Under the pieces are notes generated by a model. That model saw only the letters and a program-made list of their open reading frames with translations, was not told where the DNA came from and did not search any database. DNA of 39,087 nucleotides from Bacillota bacterium (lineage in GTDB: Bacteria; Bacillota; Clostridia; Clostridiales; Clostridiaceae), in NCBI GenBank assembly GCA_021781745.1, contig JAJXWH010000008.1, positions 90,781-129,867 on the forward strand. Reading direction: 5' to 3'. Positions 1-8,988 of this stretch are shown here, in pieces. Position 1 is the stretch's first letter. The number at the start of each line of letters is the position of its first letter. The translations under genes were made by a program, and so were the position numbers.

Positions 1-209
1 TAAAAGATAATGGACCAGGTATTAGTGAGGACATGAGAAATTATATTTATAACATGGGAACTACAAGTAAAGAAGGGGAACGAGGCTTTGGCATGCATAT
101 AGTTAAAAAGATTATTGACGAAGCTGAAGGAACAATTAATTTTAAAGTAAACAATGGCACTGAATGGAGTGTAACTATACCTATGGAAAGGAGCTATGCG
201 CATGATTAA
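1..209 (+). CDS. Sensor histidine kinase, C-terminal fragment (CitA/DcuS-like)
   Basis: Partial gene; its 5' part lies before the window, and the readable frame begins at base 3. What remains is the ATP-binding domain of a histidine kinase: DNGPGI (N/G1 box) at the left edge, then a GTTSKEGERGFGMHIVKK stretch (G2 box), ending in VTIPMERSYAHD. The gene overlaps the following response regulator by 8 bases, so the two form a translationally coupled two-component pair. The CitB-type partner suggests a CitA/DcuS-like kinase sensing a small organic acid, but the sensor domain is not visible, so the ligand is inference. Autophosphorylation and phosphotransfer to the 202-891 protein are expected. Confidence 0.85.
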   Translation, partial: KDNGPGISEDMRNYIYNMGTTSKEGERGFGMHIVKKIIDEAEGTINFKVNNGTEWSVTIPMERSYAHD

Positions 210-891
210 AACTATGATTGTTGAAGATGATCCGATGGTTAGGCAAATAAACTCTAAATTTTTAGATAAAGTTGAAGGTTTTATGTTAGAGAAGGCTGTT
301 AGCAATCTTTCAGAGGCAAAAGAGATTTTAGAAAATAATACTATTGATTTAATTTTACTAGATGTTTTTCTTCCAAATGAAAATGGTATAGATTTATTGA
401 AGTGGTTAAGAAAAAATGAAATATCATCAGATGTAATATTAATTACAGCAGATAAGAGTATAGATAGAGTAAAGGATGCTTTTCGATATGGAGTTGTAGA
501 CTATTTAATAAAACCTTTTACATTTGAAAGGTTTAATGAAGCTCTTAGCATTTTTAAAGAGAGAATAAATAGTTTTAAAAGTAATGAAACAATTGAGCAG
601 GTTGAGCTTGATAAGCTTATTTTATCCAGTAAAAACAAAGAAGGTAATGAAGAAGAATTAAAATTAAACCTTGAAAAGGGTTTTAACAAGTATACTTATA
701 ACTCAATAGTAACGGAACTTGACAATATTAAAGATGAGTATTTTACTACAGAAGAATTATCTGAAAAGTTAGGTATAGCAAAAGTTACGGTTAGAAAATA
801 TCTTGATTATATGAGTAAGCAAGGTCAATTAGAAAAGATTATTGAGTATGGGAAAGTTGGAAGGCCATTATATAAATATAAATTAAAATAG
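202..891 (+). CDS. CitB-family response regulator
   Basis: Response regulator of a two-component system, 229 residues. The N-terminal receiver domain (about residues 1-120) has the acidic pair in IVEDDPM, the phospho-acceptor Asp in LILLDVFLP, the Thr in LITADK and the Lys in LIKPFTF. The C-terminal part (about 165-229) is a winged helix-turn-helix (TTEELSEKLGIAKVTVRKYL, then GRPLYKYKLK) typical of the CitB/DcuR group. I chose the ATG at 202 over the in-frame ATG at 196: the GGAAAGGAG motif at 186-193 is only 2 bases from the first but 8 from the second. The kinase gene overlaps it, so the two are co-expressed. Targets are unknown; regulators of this group usually control transport or fermentation of citrate, malate or fumarate. 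Confidence 0.88.
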   Translation: MIKTMIVEDDPMVRQINSKFLDKVEGFMLEKAVSNLSEAKEILENNTIDLILLDVFLPNENGIDLLKWLRKNEISSDVILITADKSIDRVKDAFRYGVVDYLIKPFTFERFNEALSIFKERINSFKSNETIEQVELDKLILSSKNKEGNEEELKLNLEKGFNKYTYNSIVTELDNIKDEYFTTEELSEKLGIAKVTVRKYLDYMSKQGQLEKIIEYGKVGRPLYKYKLK

Positions 892-924
892 ATCAATAAA
901 AATGATTAAATATGTCACTGGGAC

Positions 925-952
925 TTGCGTTTAAAATGTGTTATGCTATATA
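925..952 (+). promoter_or_regulatory. Likely sigma-A promoter of the leuA-araC fusion gene
   Basis: TTGCGT (925-930), 16-base spacer, TATATA (947-952), preceded by TGC (944-946), an extended -10. It lies about 55 bases upstream of the start codon. The short leader has no T-box or attenuator-like hairpin. Confidence 0.5.
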
Positions 953-1007
953 ACATAAAATCTAAGAAACGGAAGAGAGTCATAAAATATTTAGGAGAGT
1001 GAAAGTT

Positions 1008-3011
1008 ATGGAGAATTTTCAAAAGTATAAGAGAATGTATTTTATGCCGCCAGTGGTGACATACGATTGGGTAAAGAAAGATCATATAGATAAGGCGCCT
1101 AGATGGTGTAGTGTTGACTTGCGTGATGGAAATCAAGCATTAATTGAACCTATGAGCTTAGAAGAAAAATTAGAGTTCTTTAAGATGTTGATAGAAATAG
1201 GATTTAAGGAAATTGAGGTTGGATTTCCAGCTGCTTCTGAAACAGAATATCAATTTTTAAGAACATTGATTGAGAAGGATATGATTCCAGCTGATGTTTC
1301 AATTCAAGTGTTAACCCAAGCAAGAAAGCACATTATAGAAAAAACATTTGAAGCAGTAAAAGGTGCACCACATGCCATAATTCATTTATACAATTCTACA
1401 TCTGTTGCTCAAAGAGAGCAGGTATTTGGTAAATCTAAAGATGAAATTAAAAAACTTGCAGTTGATGGAGCTAAGCTTTTGAAAAAAATTGCAGAGAAAG
1501 AGAAAGGCAACTATTCATTTCAATATAGTCCAGAAAGTTTTCCAGGAACTGAAGTAGATTATGCGCTAGAGGTGTGTAATGCTGTTTTGGATGTTTGGAA
1601 ACCTACAAAAGAAAAGAAAGCAATTATTAATATTCCAACTACAGTTGAAAATGCTATGCCTCATGTGTTTGCCTGTCAAGTCGAATATATTCATAAGAAT
1701 TTGAAATTTAGAGATGCTGTAACTTTATGCTTACATCCACATAATGATAGAGGGTCAGGGGTAAGTGATGCAGAACTTGGTATACTTGCAGGAGCAGATA
1801 GAGTAGAGGGAACTCTATTTGGTAATGGTGAGAGGACAGGAAATTTGGATATTATTACAGTTGCTATGAATCTTTATTCCCATGGGGTAGATCCAAAGCT
1901 TAATTTAAGAAATATGTCTGAAATATGTGATGTTTACGAAAGATTGACGAGGATGCAGGTAGGCATGCGTCAACCATATGCCGGTGAATTAGTATTTACA
2001 GCTTTTTCGGGTTCTCATCAGGATGCTATTTCAAAGGGAATGAAATGGCGTGAAAATAATTCGGATGATTATTGGGAGGTACCTTATTTGCCAATCGATC
2101 CTATGGATGTTGGACGTCAATATGATTCCGATGTAATACGTATTAATAGTCAATCTGGTAAAGGTGGGGTTGATTATATATTGCAAAAGAATTTTGGTAT
2201 TTCACTTCCAAAGCAAATGAGGGAAGCATTTGGATATACAGTTAAAGATGTATCTGATAAAGCTCATAAAGAATTAACTCCTGAGGTGATTTATAAGATT
2301 TTAGAAGAAAAATATATTCGTAATTCACATGTATTTCAAATTCCAGAATGTCACTTTAGACAGGGAACAAAAATCACAGCTGACACCACAATTTGCCACG
2401 GTGGGAAAACACAATGTGTGACATCACAAGGAAATGGAAGGTTAGATGCAGTAAGCAATGCCATTAAGGAATATTTTAAAGTTGACTATGAGTTAGATGT
2501 TTATGAAGAGCATTCATTATCTAGTGGTTCGTCTTCAAAAGCAGTTACTTATGTGGGAATAAAATGTAATGATAAGCATTATTGGGGAGTAGGAATAGAA
2601 GACGATATTATAAATTCCTCTATAGCAGCTTTAGCAGTAGCAGTTAATCAATTAGATGAAATTAAGAATATGAAGAGATCTGATGAAAGAATGACTGAAG
2701 TATTGCATTACATTCAATCTAATTATAAAACAGTTACATTAGAAAAACTTTCAGAAAAGTTTTTTTTATCTAAGCCATATTTATCAAAATATATTAAGGA
2801 AAGTACTAATAGTACATTTGGGGATATTGTTAAGCAAATTAGAATGGATAAAGCAAAGAACCTGCTAAAAGGAAGTGGCATGACCGTAGAGAACATAGCG
2901 GAGCAGGTAGGCTATGAAAATGTCGAGCACTTTATAAGATTATTTAAAAAAGCTCATGGAGTAACACCTGTAGAATTCAGAAATAATATTCCAAAGCAAA
3001 AGGACAAATAA
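1008..3011 (+). CDS. leuA: 2-isopropylmalate synthase fused to an AraC-type DNA-binding domain
   Basis: First enzyme of leucine synthesis: acetyl-CoA plus 2-oxoisovalerate gives 2-isopropylmalate. 667 residues from the ATG at 1008, which sits 10 bases after AGGAG (993-997); a GTG at 999 is too close. The HMGL-type barrel shows the catalytic/metal motif DLRDGNQAL (37-45), HPHND with His243 and His245, and [10 protein letters not shown] (272-281). It belongs to the longer LeuA class seen in yeast and actinobacteria. Residues about 440-555 match the C-terminal leucine-binding regulatory domain ([27 protein letters not shown]). Residues about 562-662 are an extra two-helix-turn-helix AraC domain ([20 protein letters not shown], then [24 protein letters not shown] and HGVTPVEFR). 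The reading frame is continuous, so it is a true fusion in this sequence. No other leucine genes are adjacent. DNA binding is inference. Confidence 0.93.
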   Translation: MENFQKYKRMYFMPPVVTYDWVKKDHIDKAPRWCSVDLRDGNQALIEPMSLEEKLEFFKMLIEIGFKEIEVGFPAASETEYQFLRTLIEKDMIPADVSIQVLTQARKHIIEKTFEAVKGAPHAIIHLYNSTSVAQREQVFGKSKDEIKKLAVDGAKLLKKIAEKEKGNYSFQYSPESFPGTEVDYALEVCNAVLDVWKPTKEKKAIINIPTTVENAMPHVFACQVEYIHKNLKFRDAVTLCLHPHNDRGSGVSDAELGILAGADRVEGTLFGNGERTGNLDIITVAMNLYSHGVDPKLNLRNMSEICDVYERLTRMQVGMRQPYAGELVFTAFSGSHQDAISKGMKWRENNSDDYWEVPYLPIDPMDVGRQYDSDVIRINSQSGKGGVDYILQKNFGISLPKQMREAFGYTVKDVSDKAHKELTPEVIYKILEEKYIRNSHVFQIPECHFRQGTKITADTTICHGGKTQCVTSQGNGRLDAVSNAIKEYFKVDYELDVYEEHSLSSGSSSKAVTYVGIKCNDKHYWGVGIEDDIINSSIAALAVAVNQLDEIKNMKRSDERMTEVLHYIQSNYKTVTLEKLSEKFFLSKPYLSKYIKESTNSTFGDIVKQIRMDKAKNLLKGSGMTVENIAEQVGYENVEHFIRLFKKAHGVTPVEFRNNIPKQKDK

Positions 3012-3032
3012 TAATATAATAAATTCTTGGTA

Positions 3033-3081
3033 CAAAGAATATAAAGGATAGCACAATAGGAAGGTTATCCTTTTTTCTTTG
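3033..3081 (+). terminator. Hairpin terminator between leuA fusion and exonuclease gene
   Basis: Inner stem 3043-3050 with 3066-3073 (8 bp) and outer stem CAAAGAA (3033-3039) with TTCTTTG (3075-3081), with T-rich sequence inside the right arm. It lies between the convergent ends of the leuA fusion and the minus-strand exonuclease gene and may serve both. Confidence 0.65.
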
Positions 3082-3130
3082 AATAAAAATAAAGTAAAAT
3101 ACTATAATGTCATAGATTAAAATGTAAATA

Positions 3131-3898
3131 TTATTTTTTTATGATGAACTGCCTTGTTCGTCCCATCATGTAAGCAAGTTTTATTATGTTCCTTTCTTCT
3201 TTTGTCATTTCTCTATTGTAAATTTTTTCGAATTCATTTACCAGGGAGGATATATCAATTTTTTCTTTAGGTTTTGATATCCTTTTTGATGGAGCAGGAG
3301 TGTATAACATAGGTTTCATACTATTATTATAGATAATCTTAAAAATTTCTGCAGTATAAGCAGCATCATTAAAAGCATCATGAAACTCATTTTCCATTGG
3401 TAAATTTAAAAATTCTATTGTATTTCTTAATCCAATCCTTGACTTATTAGGAGCATTAAAATACTTTGAAGCATACTTTTGAACATCTATGTATTTATAG
3501 TTCGTTAAATCAGGCAGATTATAATATTTTATATTTCTAATAAGTTCCTTAATGTCAGCCATTCCCCAAACACATAGTATAACTTCTTCGCACCCAATAA
3601 ACTCTACAAAATCTTCATAAACCTCGATAAAATTTTTGCATGAAATAATCTTATCAAGTGTTATTCTTGTCAAGCTTTCTATATATGGATGAATGGATTT
3701 ATACAAAGTTGGTTTGATTAGTGCATCAAAAGAGGATACTGTTTCAAAGTTCTCATTAAGTTTTACTGCTCCAATTTGAATAATTTCAAAAGGCATATCT
3801 GCGCTTGAATCTTTTTTGGATTTGGCAGTGGTACTACTTACTTCCGATAAACTATTAATTTTTTGGTTAAATTCTAAATCATATACAATATAATACAT
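3131..3898 (-). CDS. DEDDh 3'-5' exonuclease (KapD / RNase T / DNA pol III epsilon type)
   Basis: Predicted 3'-5' exonuclease acting on RNA or DNA, 255 residues. The DEDDh motifs are visible: Asp and Glu in VYDLEFNQ (Exo I, residues 7 and 9), an Asp in VWGMADIKEL (Exo II) and FHDAFNDAAYTAEIF with the catalytic His and Asp (Exo III). The C-terminal tail (about 200-255) is basic and has no family match I recognise. The overall form resembles the sporulation inhibitor KapD of Bacillus, but that role is not shown here. Single gene on the minus strand, convergent with leuA and divergent from the hydrogenase-like gene. Confidence 0.82.
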   Translation of the reverse strand: MYYIVYDLEFNQKINSLSEVSSTTAKSKKDSSADMPFEIIQIGAVKLNENFETVSSFDALIKPTLYKSIHPYIESLTRITLDKIISCKNFIEVYEDFVEFIGCEEVILCVWGMADIKELIRNIKYYNLPDLTNYKYIDVQKYASKYFNAPNKSRIGLRNTIEFLNLPMENEFHDAFNDAAYTAEIFKIIYNNSMKPMLYTPAPSKRISKPKEKIDISSLVNEFEKIYNREMTKEERNIIKLAYMMGRTRQFIIKK

Positions 3899-4015
3899 AT
3901 ATTCACCTGCTTTAATTAAAGGATTAGGATTATTGGAACTTAAATTTAATCTATCTTAATTATATTATTACCAAGAGAAAAAGTAATTATATTTATTATT
4001 AAATAAATAGTAATA

Positions 4016-4043
4016 TTAACTCTTCTGCAAAAGTAATTATAAT
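4016..4043 (+). promoter_or_regulatory. Candidate promoter of the hydrogenase-like gene
   Basis: TTAACT (4016-4021), 16-base spacer, TATAAT (4038-4043), about 32 bases before the start codon. The -10 is consensus and the -35 matches 4 of 6. Confidence 0.45.
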
Positions 4044-4074
4044 ATAGAATAAGTAATTTGGAGAAGTATAATAT

Positions 4075-5655
4075 ATGGGTAAATTAAAAAAGAATAGCAG
4101 AGCTCAAAGTGATAATATAATACAAATAAATAAGAAAAAATGCATAGGATGTACAGCATGCGCATTTACATGCGCTAAGGAAACTAAGGTAGCTATATTA
4201 AAAGAAGTTAATAATGGTAGAAAAACGGTGGATCCTAAACAAGGATCTTTTGGAGATAGCGGATGTATTTATTGTGGACAATGTGCAATAGCTTGCCCTA
4301 CGGAAGCCATGAGTATAAGAAATGATGTGGAATTAGTAAAAGAAGCTTTAAATAGTGGAAAATACTTAGTATTAATTTCATCTCCTTCAGTTAAAGCAAC
4401 GTTGGGGGAGCAATTTAATCTGCCGATAGGTACTTACGTTGGAGGGAAGATAGCTCCTTCAGCTAAAAAATTGGGATTTCAAAATGTATTTGATACTGAA
4501 TTTGGAGCTGATATGGCAACTGTGGAAGAAAGTACTGAACTGATAAAGAGAATTGCCAATAAAGAAAGACTTCCTATGTTCACATCATGTTGCTCAGCTT
4601 GGATTAGATACGCAGAACATTTTCATCCAGAAGTATTACAATATATTTCAACTTCAAAATCTCCTCAGCAGATGATGGGAACAAGTATAAAAACATATTT
4701 TGCTGATACCTATAATATTTTACCCAATAATATAGTTACTGTGTCTATTAATTCGTGTGCAGCAAAAAAATATGAAGCAGAGAGAGAGGAAATGGGGAGA
4801 AAAAACTACAAGGATGTTGATATAGTATTGACTACTAATGAATATGCTGAAATTTTGAAGGAAAAAGGTATAGATATTACAGCGATACCTAATGAGCAAA
4901 CAAATCCTTTTATGAGTGAACATACCGGGGCGGCAGATATTTTTGGTATAAGTGGAGGTGTAATGAACTCTATACTTAGAACAGCTGCAAATTATTTAAA
5001 TAGTGACATATCAGAAGTGAACCGTATGCAATTTAACAAAGTTTTTGGGTATGATAATATCAAAGAAGCTAATATTTCCTTGGGAGGACAAAAATATAAA
5101 GTTGCAGTAATAAATGGATTAAGAGAAATAGATGAATTTTTAAATAGTGGAAAGTGGAAGGATTATCTGTATATTGAAGTTATGGCTTGCCACGGTGGGT
5201 GTGTAAATGGAAGTGGAGCACCAAGAATCGAAAAAAAATCTGACATTAATGAAAATCTATGTATTACCTGTGGTACGTGCATTGAAAATTGTCCAGTTAA
5301 TGCTATTCAATATAATGCAAGTGGAAGAGCCGAAGTACAAAAAGAAAAATGTGTTGGATGTAAGCTATGCAGCAATATTTGCAGGGCTAATGCAATAAAA
5401 ATTCAGTCATATGATAAAGCAACAAATGACTTAATTGAAAAAGACTATATAAAATCTAGATCAGGTGTTTTGAGTGATATTGATATAAAATCCATAAAAA
5501 GAGTTTCAGATGAAAATGAAAGGATTCAGAATATGTATAAAAATTATATTGGGGAACCTGATGGAGTAAAAGCAAATGAGCTCCTTCATACGAGTTATTA
5601 TGATAAATCCGCTCACCTTCAAAATAGACTTGATAAGAAAAGAAAAAAGCATTAA
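4075..5655 (+). CDS. [FeFe]-hydrogenase-like protein with variant H-cluster loops and four ferredoxin-type motifs
   Basis: 526 residues. N-terminal ferredoxin motifs for two [4Fe-4S] clusters (Cys23/26/29/33 and Cys64/67/70/74), the [FeFe]-hydrogenase H domain (about 90-380), then two more ferredoxin motifs (Cys396/399/402/406 and Cys426/429/432/436). The H-cluster loops keep all cluster cysteines but differ from catalytic HydA: L1 is TSCCSAW (usually TSCCPxW), L2 is NSCAAKKYE (usually MPCxxKKxE), and L3 is MACHGGCVNGSGAP (usually ending GGG). The C-terminal ferredoxin extension recalls clostridial group B enzymes, which is family knowledge. The protein could be a hydrogenase with unusual bias, an H2 sensor, or an electron carrier that lost turnover. 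RBS GGAGAAG (4060-4066), 8-base spacing. No maturase genes are nearby. Confidence 0.85.
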   Translation: MGKLKKNSRAQSDNIIQINKKKCIGCTACAFTCAKETKVAILKEVNNGRKTVDPKQGSFGDSGCIYCGQCAIACPTEAMSIRNDVELVKEALNSGKYLVLISSPSVKATLGEQFNLPIGTYVGGKIAPSAKKLGFQNVFDTEFGADMATVEESTELIKRIANKERLPMFTSCCSAWIRYAEHFHPEVLQYISTSKSPQQMMGTSIKTYFADTYNILPNNIVTVSINSCAAKKYEAEREEMGRKNYKDVDIVLTTNEYAEILKEKGIDITAIPNEQTNPFMSEHTGAADIFGISGGVMNSILRTAANYLNSDISEVNRMQFNKVFGYDNIKEANISLGGQKYKVAVINGLREIDEFLNSGKWKDYLYIEVMACHGGCVNGSGAPRIEKKSDINENLCITCGTCIENCPVNAIQYNASGRAEVQKEKCVGCKLCSNICRANAIKIQSYDKATNDLIEKDYIKSRSGVLSDIDIKSIKRVSDENERIQNMYKNYIGEPDGVKANELLHTSYYDKSAHLQNRLDKKRKKH

Positions 5656-5778
5656 AATAAAATTTGGTTTAATTATTTGAAGTTTAGTTAAGATATGAAT
5701 GGTTTATTGAATAAGCTTAAAGGGAAAAATAAAATTACTAAAATACAAATAATAAAATATAGTGGAGGTGGATTAAAT

Positions 5779-6072
5779 ATGGAGGAGATTTTAGAATATG
5801 AAATAAAGTACCCAAGTTTAGATATAATGAGATTAATTAAAGATAGAAAGTTATTTGATTATGAAATGATACATGCGCATGTTAAAGAATATCAAAAGGG
5901 ATTTAAAGTTAAAGTTGTAAGTAAGACTTATAAGAGTGGAACAAATTTTACTTATGTTAAAATAAATAATAAAGATGAACTTAAAGAGTATAAGGGAAAT
6001 TTAATTGGAATGATTGAAGAATACAATGAAAAGTATAATGAAAAGATAACCTTAGAGGATATTAAGCAATAA
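5779..6072 (+). CDS. Small hypothetical protein (97 residues)
   Basis: I do not recognise the family. I chose the ATG at 5779 because GGAGGT (5764-5769) lies 9 bases upstream; an in-frame ATG at 5695 has no ribosome binding site. The product is small, charged and soluble (MEEILEYEIKYPSLDIMRL at the start, EKITLEDIKQ at the end), with no signal peptide, membrane segment or cysteines. It follows the hydrogenase-like gene by 123 bases and has a terminator after it, so it may be read from the same transcript. Function unknown. Confidence 0.6.
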   Translation: MEEILEYEIKYPSLDIMRLIKDRKLFDYEMIHAHVKEYQKGFKVKVVSKTYKSGTNFTYVKINNKDELKEYKGNLIGMIEEYNEKYNEKITLEDIKQ

Positions 6073-6109
6073 TTCAAGATAATGATATTGTTATGAACTT
6101 TCTTGAATT
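6071..6109 (+). terminator. Weak hairpin after the 97-residue protein gene
   Basis: AATTCAAGA (6071-6079) pairs with TCTTGAATT (6101-6109), 9 bp with a 21-base loop, followed by only TTTA. It overlaps the stop codon. Confidence 0.4.
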
Positions 6110-6204
6110 TTAGTAATATATGTTATAGTGTTAAAAATATAAATTTAAAAATGGCTTTATATACTTTTGACAGAAGAGGAACATAAAGTTATTATATCCT
6201 ATAT

Positions 6205-6250
6205 AAAGATAGATTATTCTAAAATGTATAATCTATCTTTTTTATTTTTT
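6205..6250 (+). terminator. Strong Rho-independent terminator
   Basis: A perfect 12-bp stem (6205-6216 with 6229-6240) is followed by a T-rich run to 6250. Apart from this, the weaker hairpin at 6071 and the downstream promoter, the 302-base gap 6073-6374 holds nothing I recognise. Confidence 0.85.
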
Positions 6251-6287
6251 TAAAATCTCTAGAGTTAATATATCCAGCATACTACAT

Positions 6288-6315
6288 TTGAAAACTATAT
6301 TCATAATTCTATAAA
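6288..6315 (+). promoter_or_regulatory. Candidate promoter of the YdcF-family gene
   Basis: TTGAAA (6288-6293), 16-base spacer, TATAAA (6310-6315), just after the strong terminator and 60 bases before the start codon. Confidence 0.55.
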
Positions 6316-6374
6316 AAAACATGGTATAGTTTATTAATTAAAGATATTGAATGTAAAAAGAAAGTGAGATAAAA

Positions 6375-7178
6375 ATGAAACTCAATGGAAGGGAAAAAGG
6401 AATAGTATTATATTGTATTAATAAAATAGCTGAATTTCTCGCGGCTAGAGATATTGATAGTTTGGATAGCAGTGAACTGGAAAAAGAACATGGAATTAAA
6501 AAGGTAGATATTTTGGTTTTATTAGGAAACTCTATTCCATACACCATAGAATGCGCTGTTCAGGCGATTAATAATAAGTTATGCGATAAAATTTTAATTA
6601 GTGGAGGAATAGGTCACTCTACAGAACTTTTAAGGAAGCAAATTAGAAATAATAATAATTTTAATTGTATTGATGTAGATAATAAAGCTGAAGCTGATAT
6701 ATTTTTTGAAATTATGACTAAGTTTTATAATATCGAACCAAATAAAATAATTGTAGAAAATAAATCTACTAATTGTGGAGATAATGCCTTAAAGGCAGTA
6801 GAATTGCTAGAGGAATTAAATATTAATTATAGTTCATTACTTTTGATTCAAGACCCTACTATGCAGCTTAGGACTTATGCATCATTTTTGAAATATATTG
6901 ATTATAAAAAAACTAAAATCATAAACTATGCTCCTTTTATTCCGATAATTAACAATGATTTAAGATTAATTAATAGCGATGTTGATGGAATTTGGAGTGA
7001 GGAAAGATATTTTCAACTAATTATGGGCGAAATACCGAGATTAAAAGATGATGAATATGGATATGGTCCTAAGGGAAAAAACTTTATTGCTCATATTGAT
7101 ATTCCAGTAGAAATTGAGAAATGTTATAAGGCATTGAGAACATTAAACTTAAACGATGAGTTTTATAAAAGATGTTAG
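6375..7178 (+). CDS. YdcF/SanA/ElyC-family DUF218 protein
   Basis: 267 residues. The DUF218 core starts at about residue 45 with DILVLLGNSIPYTIECAV, continues with DKILISGGIGHST and the acidic/Asn motif ENKSTNCGDNALKAVELL, and includes a QDPTMQLRT stretch. Characterised relatives (E. coli YdcF, SanA, ElyC) are linked to S-adenosylmethionine binding or envelope integrity. There is no N-terminal membrane anchor, so it is more like cytosolic YdcF than SanA. The start has only a weak purine-rich site (AAAGTGAGAT). It appears to be a single-gene unit with its own promoter. Substrate unknown. Confidence 0.78.
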   Translation: MKLNGREKGIVLYCINKIAEFLAARDIDSLDSSELEKEHGIKKVDILVLLGNSIPYTIECAVQAINNKLCDKILISGGIGHSTELLRKQIRNNNNFNCIDVDNKAEADIFFEIMTKFYNIEPNKIIVENKSTNCGDNALKAVELLEELNINYSSLLLIQDPTMQLRTYASFLKYIDYKKTKIINYAPFIPIINNDLRLINSDVDGIWSEERYFQLIMGEIPRLKDDEYGYGPKGKNFIAHIDIPVEIEKCYKALRTLNLNDEFYKRC

Positions 7179-7315
7179 CTTTTTTTAATTGGCGAATAAA
7201 AAATTAATTATAATATAAATAATTCGCTGAAAAATGTGGTAATGAAGGGAAAATGATATTATAATGTATGTAATAAAATATTAGAATGTGGACTATTTAA
7301 TTTTCAGGAGGTTGT

Positions 7316-7891
7316 ATGACGGAAACGGTATTGCTTGCTTTTCTATTGGCTAAAAAAAAAGGATATAAAATAAAGCCATTGTTTAAATCATGGACTATTT
7401 ATCCTTTGATTATATTCCAAATGATCTATTTAATTGAACAAACTATAATTTTCTCCGGAAATTACGAATATGTTGGAGTTATAAGAAGACTAGAACCTAT
7501 TTATTTAAGTCTCCACTTATTGTTAATACTTAAGTATGAAATATATATAAGCTCTATAATAGGATCAGGTTTTGTACTTTTAGGTAGTCTATTAAATGGT
7601 ATTGCTATGAAAGCCAATGGAGGATTTATGCCTGTATATCCTACCGTATCCTACTTAACAGGCTATACAAACCCCAATGTATTCAAAATAGTAAAGGATA
7701 TCCATATACTAGGCAATTCACAAACAAAGCTTAAGATATTAACTGATTTTATAGATTTAGGGTATAGTGTTTTCAGCATTGGGGATGTATCTATAAGAGT
7801 TTTTGTATTTATTATAATTTACTATTCCATAAAGAAAATTAATACTTTACAATCAAAGGAGGAAAGTTATGCTAAGATTAACGATATTTGA
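7316..7891 (+). CDS. DUF5317-family membrane protein, first gene of the agr-like locus
   Basis: 191 residues, about five hydrophobic membrane segments. Features of DUF5317 are an N-terminal LLAFLLAKKKGYKIKPLF, a conserved NGGFMPVYP loop, DIHILGNSQTKLKILTDFI and a late SIGDVSIRVFVFI. RBS CAGGAGG at the ideal distance. The next gene starts inside it (overlap 23 bases), and the unit continues through agrB and agrD. Function is not established. The position suggests a role in export, processing or sensing of the peptide made by this locus, but that is inference from context only. Confidence 0.72.
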   Translation: MTETVLLAFLLAKKKGYKIKPLFKSWTIYPLIIFQMIYLIEQTIIFSGNYEYVGVIRRLEPIYLSLHLLLILKYEIYISSIIGSGFVLLGSLLNGIAMKANGGFMPVYPTVSYLTGYTNPNVFKIVKDIHILGNSQTKLKILTDFIDLGYSVFSIGDVSIRVFVFIIIYYSIKKINTLQSKEESYAKINDI

Positions 7892-8336
7892 ATACATAGT
7901 TAGAGCGATTCCTGAAGCATTTATATTTATTTTTGCGGGGTATATATTGTCTAATAATAAAATTAATATAGCTAGATATATAATATCAAGCTTATTATAT
8001 GCTACTTGTGTATATATTATACGAATGTTACCTATAAACTACGGTGTAAATACTATATTAGCAATTATTATACAAACAATAATTTTAAATAATATAAACA
8101 AATTTGATTTAATACAAGCGGTAAAATCATCAATATTAACTACTATATGTTTATTTATTCTTGAAATGTTAAATGTAATAGTCTTAAATTATGCTTTTGG
8201 GGATAAGTTAAGTGAAGTAATGTTAAATCCGATTTTAAAAGTAGTATATAGTTTGCCGTCATTAATATGTTTTGCGGTTATAATTATTTGTTATCATTAT
8301 AGTAAAAAAGGAAAGATTAAAGATGTTCAGCGTTGA
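7869..8336 (+). CDS. Small membrane protein upstream of agrB, unknown family
   Basis: 155 residues with four to five predicted membrane segments (for example AFIFIFAGYIL, TILAIIIQTIIL, SILTTICLFILEMLNVIVL, LPSLICFAVIIICYHY) and a short basic tail (YSKKGKIKDVQR). I cannot name the family. RBS AAAGGAGG lies just upstream within the previous gene. It overlaps DUF5317 by 23 bases and agrB by 14 bases, so production of the three proteins is probably coupled. It lacks histidine kinase motifs and is not AgrC, although an N-terminal sensor-like membrane domain without a kinase cannot be excluded. Confidence 0.65.
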   Translation: MLRLTIFEYIVRAIPEAFIFIFAGYILSNNKINIARYIISSLLYATCVYIIRMLPINYGVNTILAIIIQTIILNNINKFDLIQAVKSSILTTICLFILEMLNVIVLNYAFGDKLSEVMLNPILKVVYSLPSLICFAVIIICYHYSKKGKIKDVQR

Positions 8337-8946
8337 AAAAATATGTGAGAAAATATCAAAAAATATTGCTAAAGAATTAAATTTTGATGATGACAAAAGA
8401 GATATAGTGAACTATGGGATATTTGCTTTTATTCAAACGGGAATTTGCATAGCTATGGTAATAATATTTGGGTTAATATTCAATGTTACTATTGAGGCTC
8501 TAATTATATCATTTATCATAAGTATATTAAGAAAAAGTTCTGGTGGAGTACACGCATCTTCACCTGGAAGATGTGCAATAATAGGTACTATAATTTGTGT
8601 TGGTTTGGCTATGATATCAAAAAAAATATATATTGATTTTTTCTTAAATATTTTTTGGGGGAGCATTGTATTTGTTTGGTCATATTACATTGTATATAAA
8701 TTAGCACCAGTTGATAGTATAGCAAAACCTATTAAAACTATTGAAAAGAAAACTAGACTAAAGAAAAATTCTATTAAAATCTTAACAGTTTATTTGATTA
8801 TTGTAATAATAAATAGCATTAGTTATTTTTACATAAGAAATATTATCTTTTTGACTTTCTCAATGTGCATTTATATGGGGTCATTATGGCAAGTTTTCAC
8901 TTTGACAAGGGCGGGACATGCTCTTTTTGAGCATCTAAAGATATAG
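8323..8946 (+). CDS. agrB: AgrB, membrane endopeptidase for cyclic autoinducer peptide
   Basis: 207 residues, the usual AgrB length, with multiple membrane segments. AgrB cuts the C-terminal part off AgrD and forms the thiolactone ring. The catalytic pair is visible in SSGGVHASSPGRCAIIG: His77 and Cys84, the same positions as in Staphylococcus aureus AgrB. A further LAPVDSIAKPI loop is also typical of the family. The gene overlaps the preceding one by 14 bases and is followed 42 bases later by agrD, its substrate. No agrC or agrA gene is present in this window, so the receptor must be encoded elsewhere or be of another type. Confidence 0.93.
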   Translation: MFSVEKICEKISKNIAKELNFDDDKRDIVNYGIFAFIQTGICIAMVIIFGLIFNVTIEALIISFIISILRKSSGGVHASSPGRCAIIGTIICVGLAMISKKIYIDFFLNIFWGSIVFVWSYYIVYKLAPVDSIAKPIKTIEKKTRLKKNSIKILTVYLIIVIINSISYFYIRNIIFLTFSMCIYMGSLWQVFTLTRAGHALFEHLKI

Positions 8947-8988
8947 CTTGAAAGTATTAAATTATATTCTAAGAAGGAGGTGATAGAA

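Noticed and set aside
892..1007. T-box or leucine attenuator before leuA
   Set aside because: The leader is only about 50 bases from the promoter and has no hairpin, T-run, Leu-rich frame or T-box sequence.
1014..1028. CodY-like half site at the start of the leuA fusion gene
   Set aside because: AATTTTC matches half of the CodY consensus, but the other half has at least five mismatches and the site is inside the coding sequence.
5207..5398. 63-codon frame inside the hydrogenase-like gene
   Set aside because: It lies entirely within the ferredoxin-coding part in another frame, with no site of its own.
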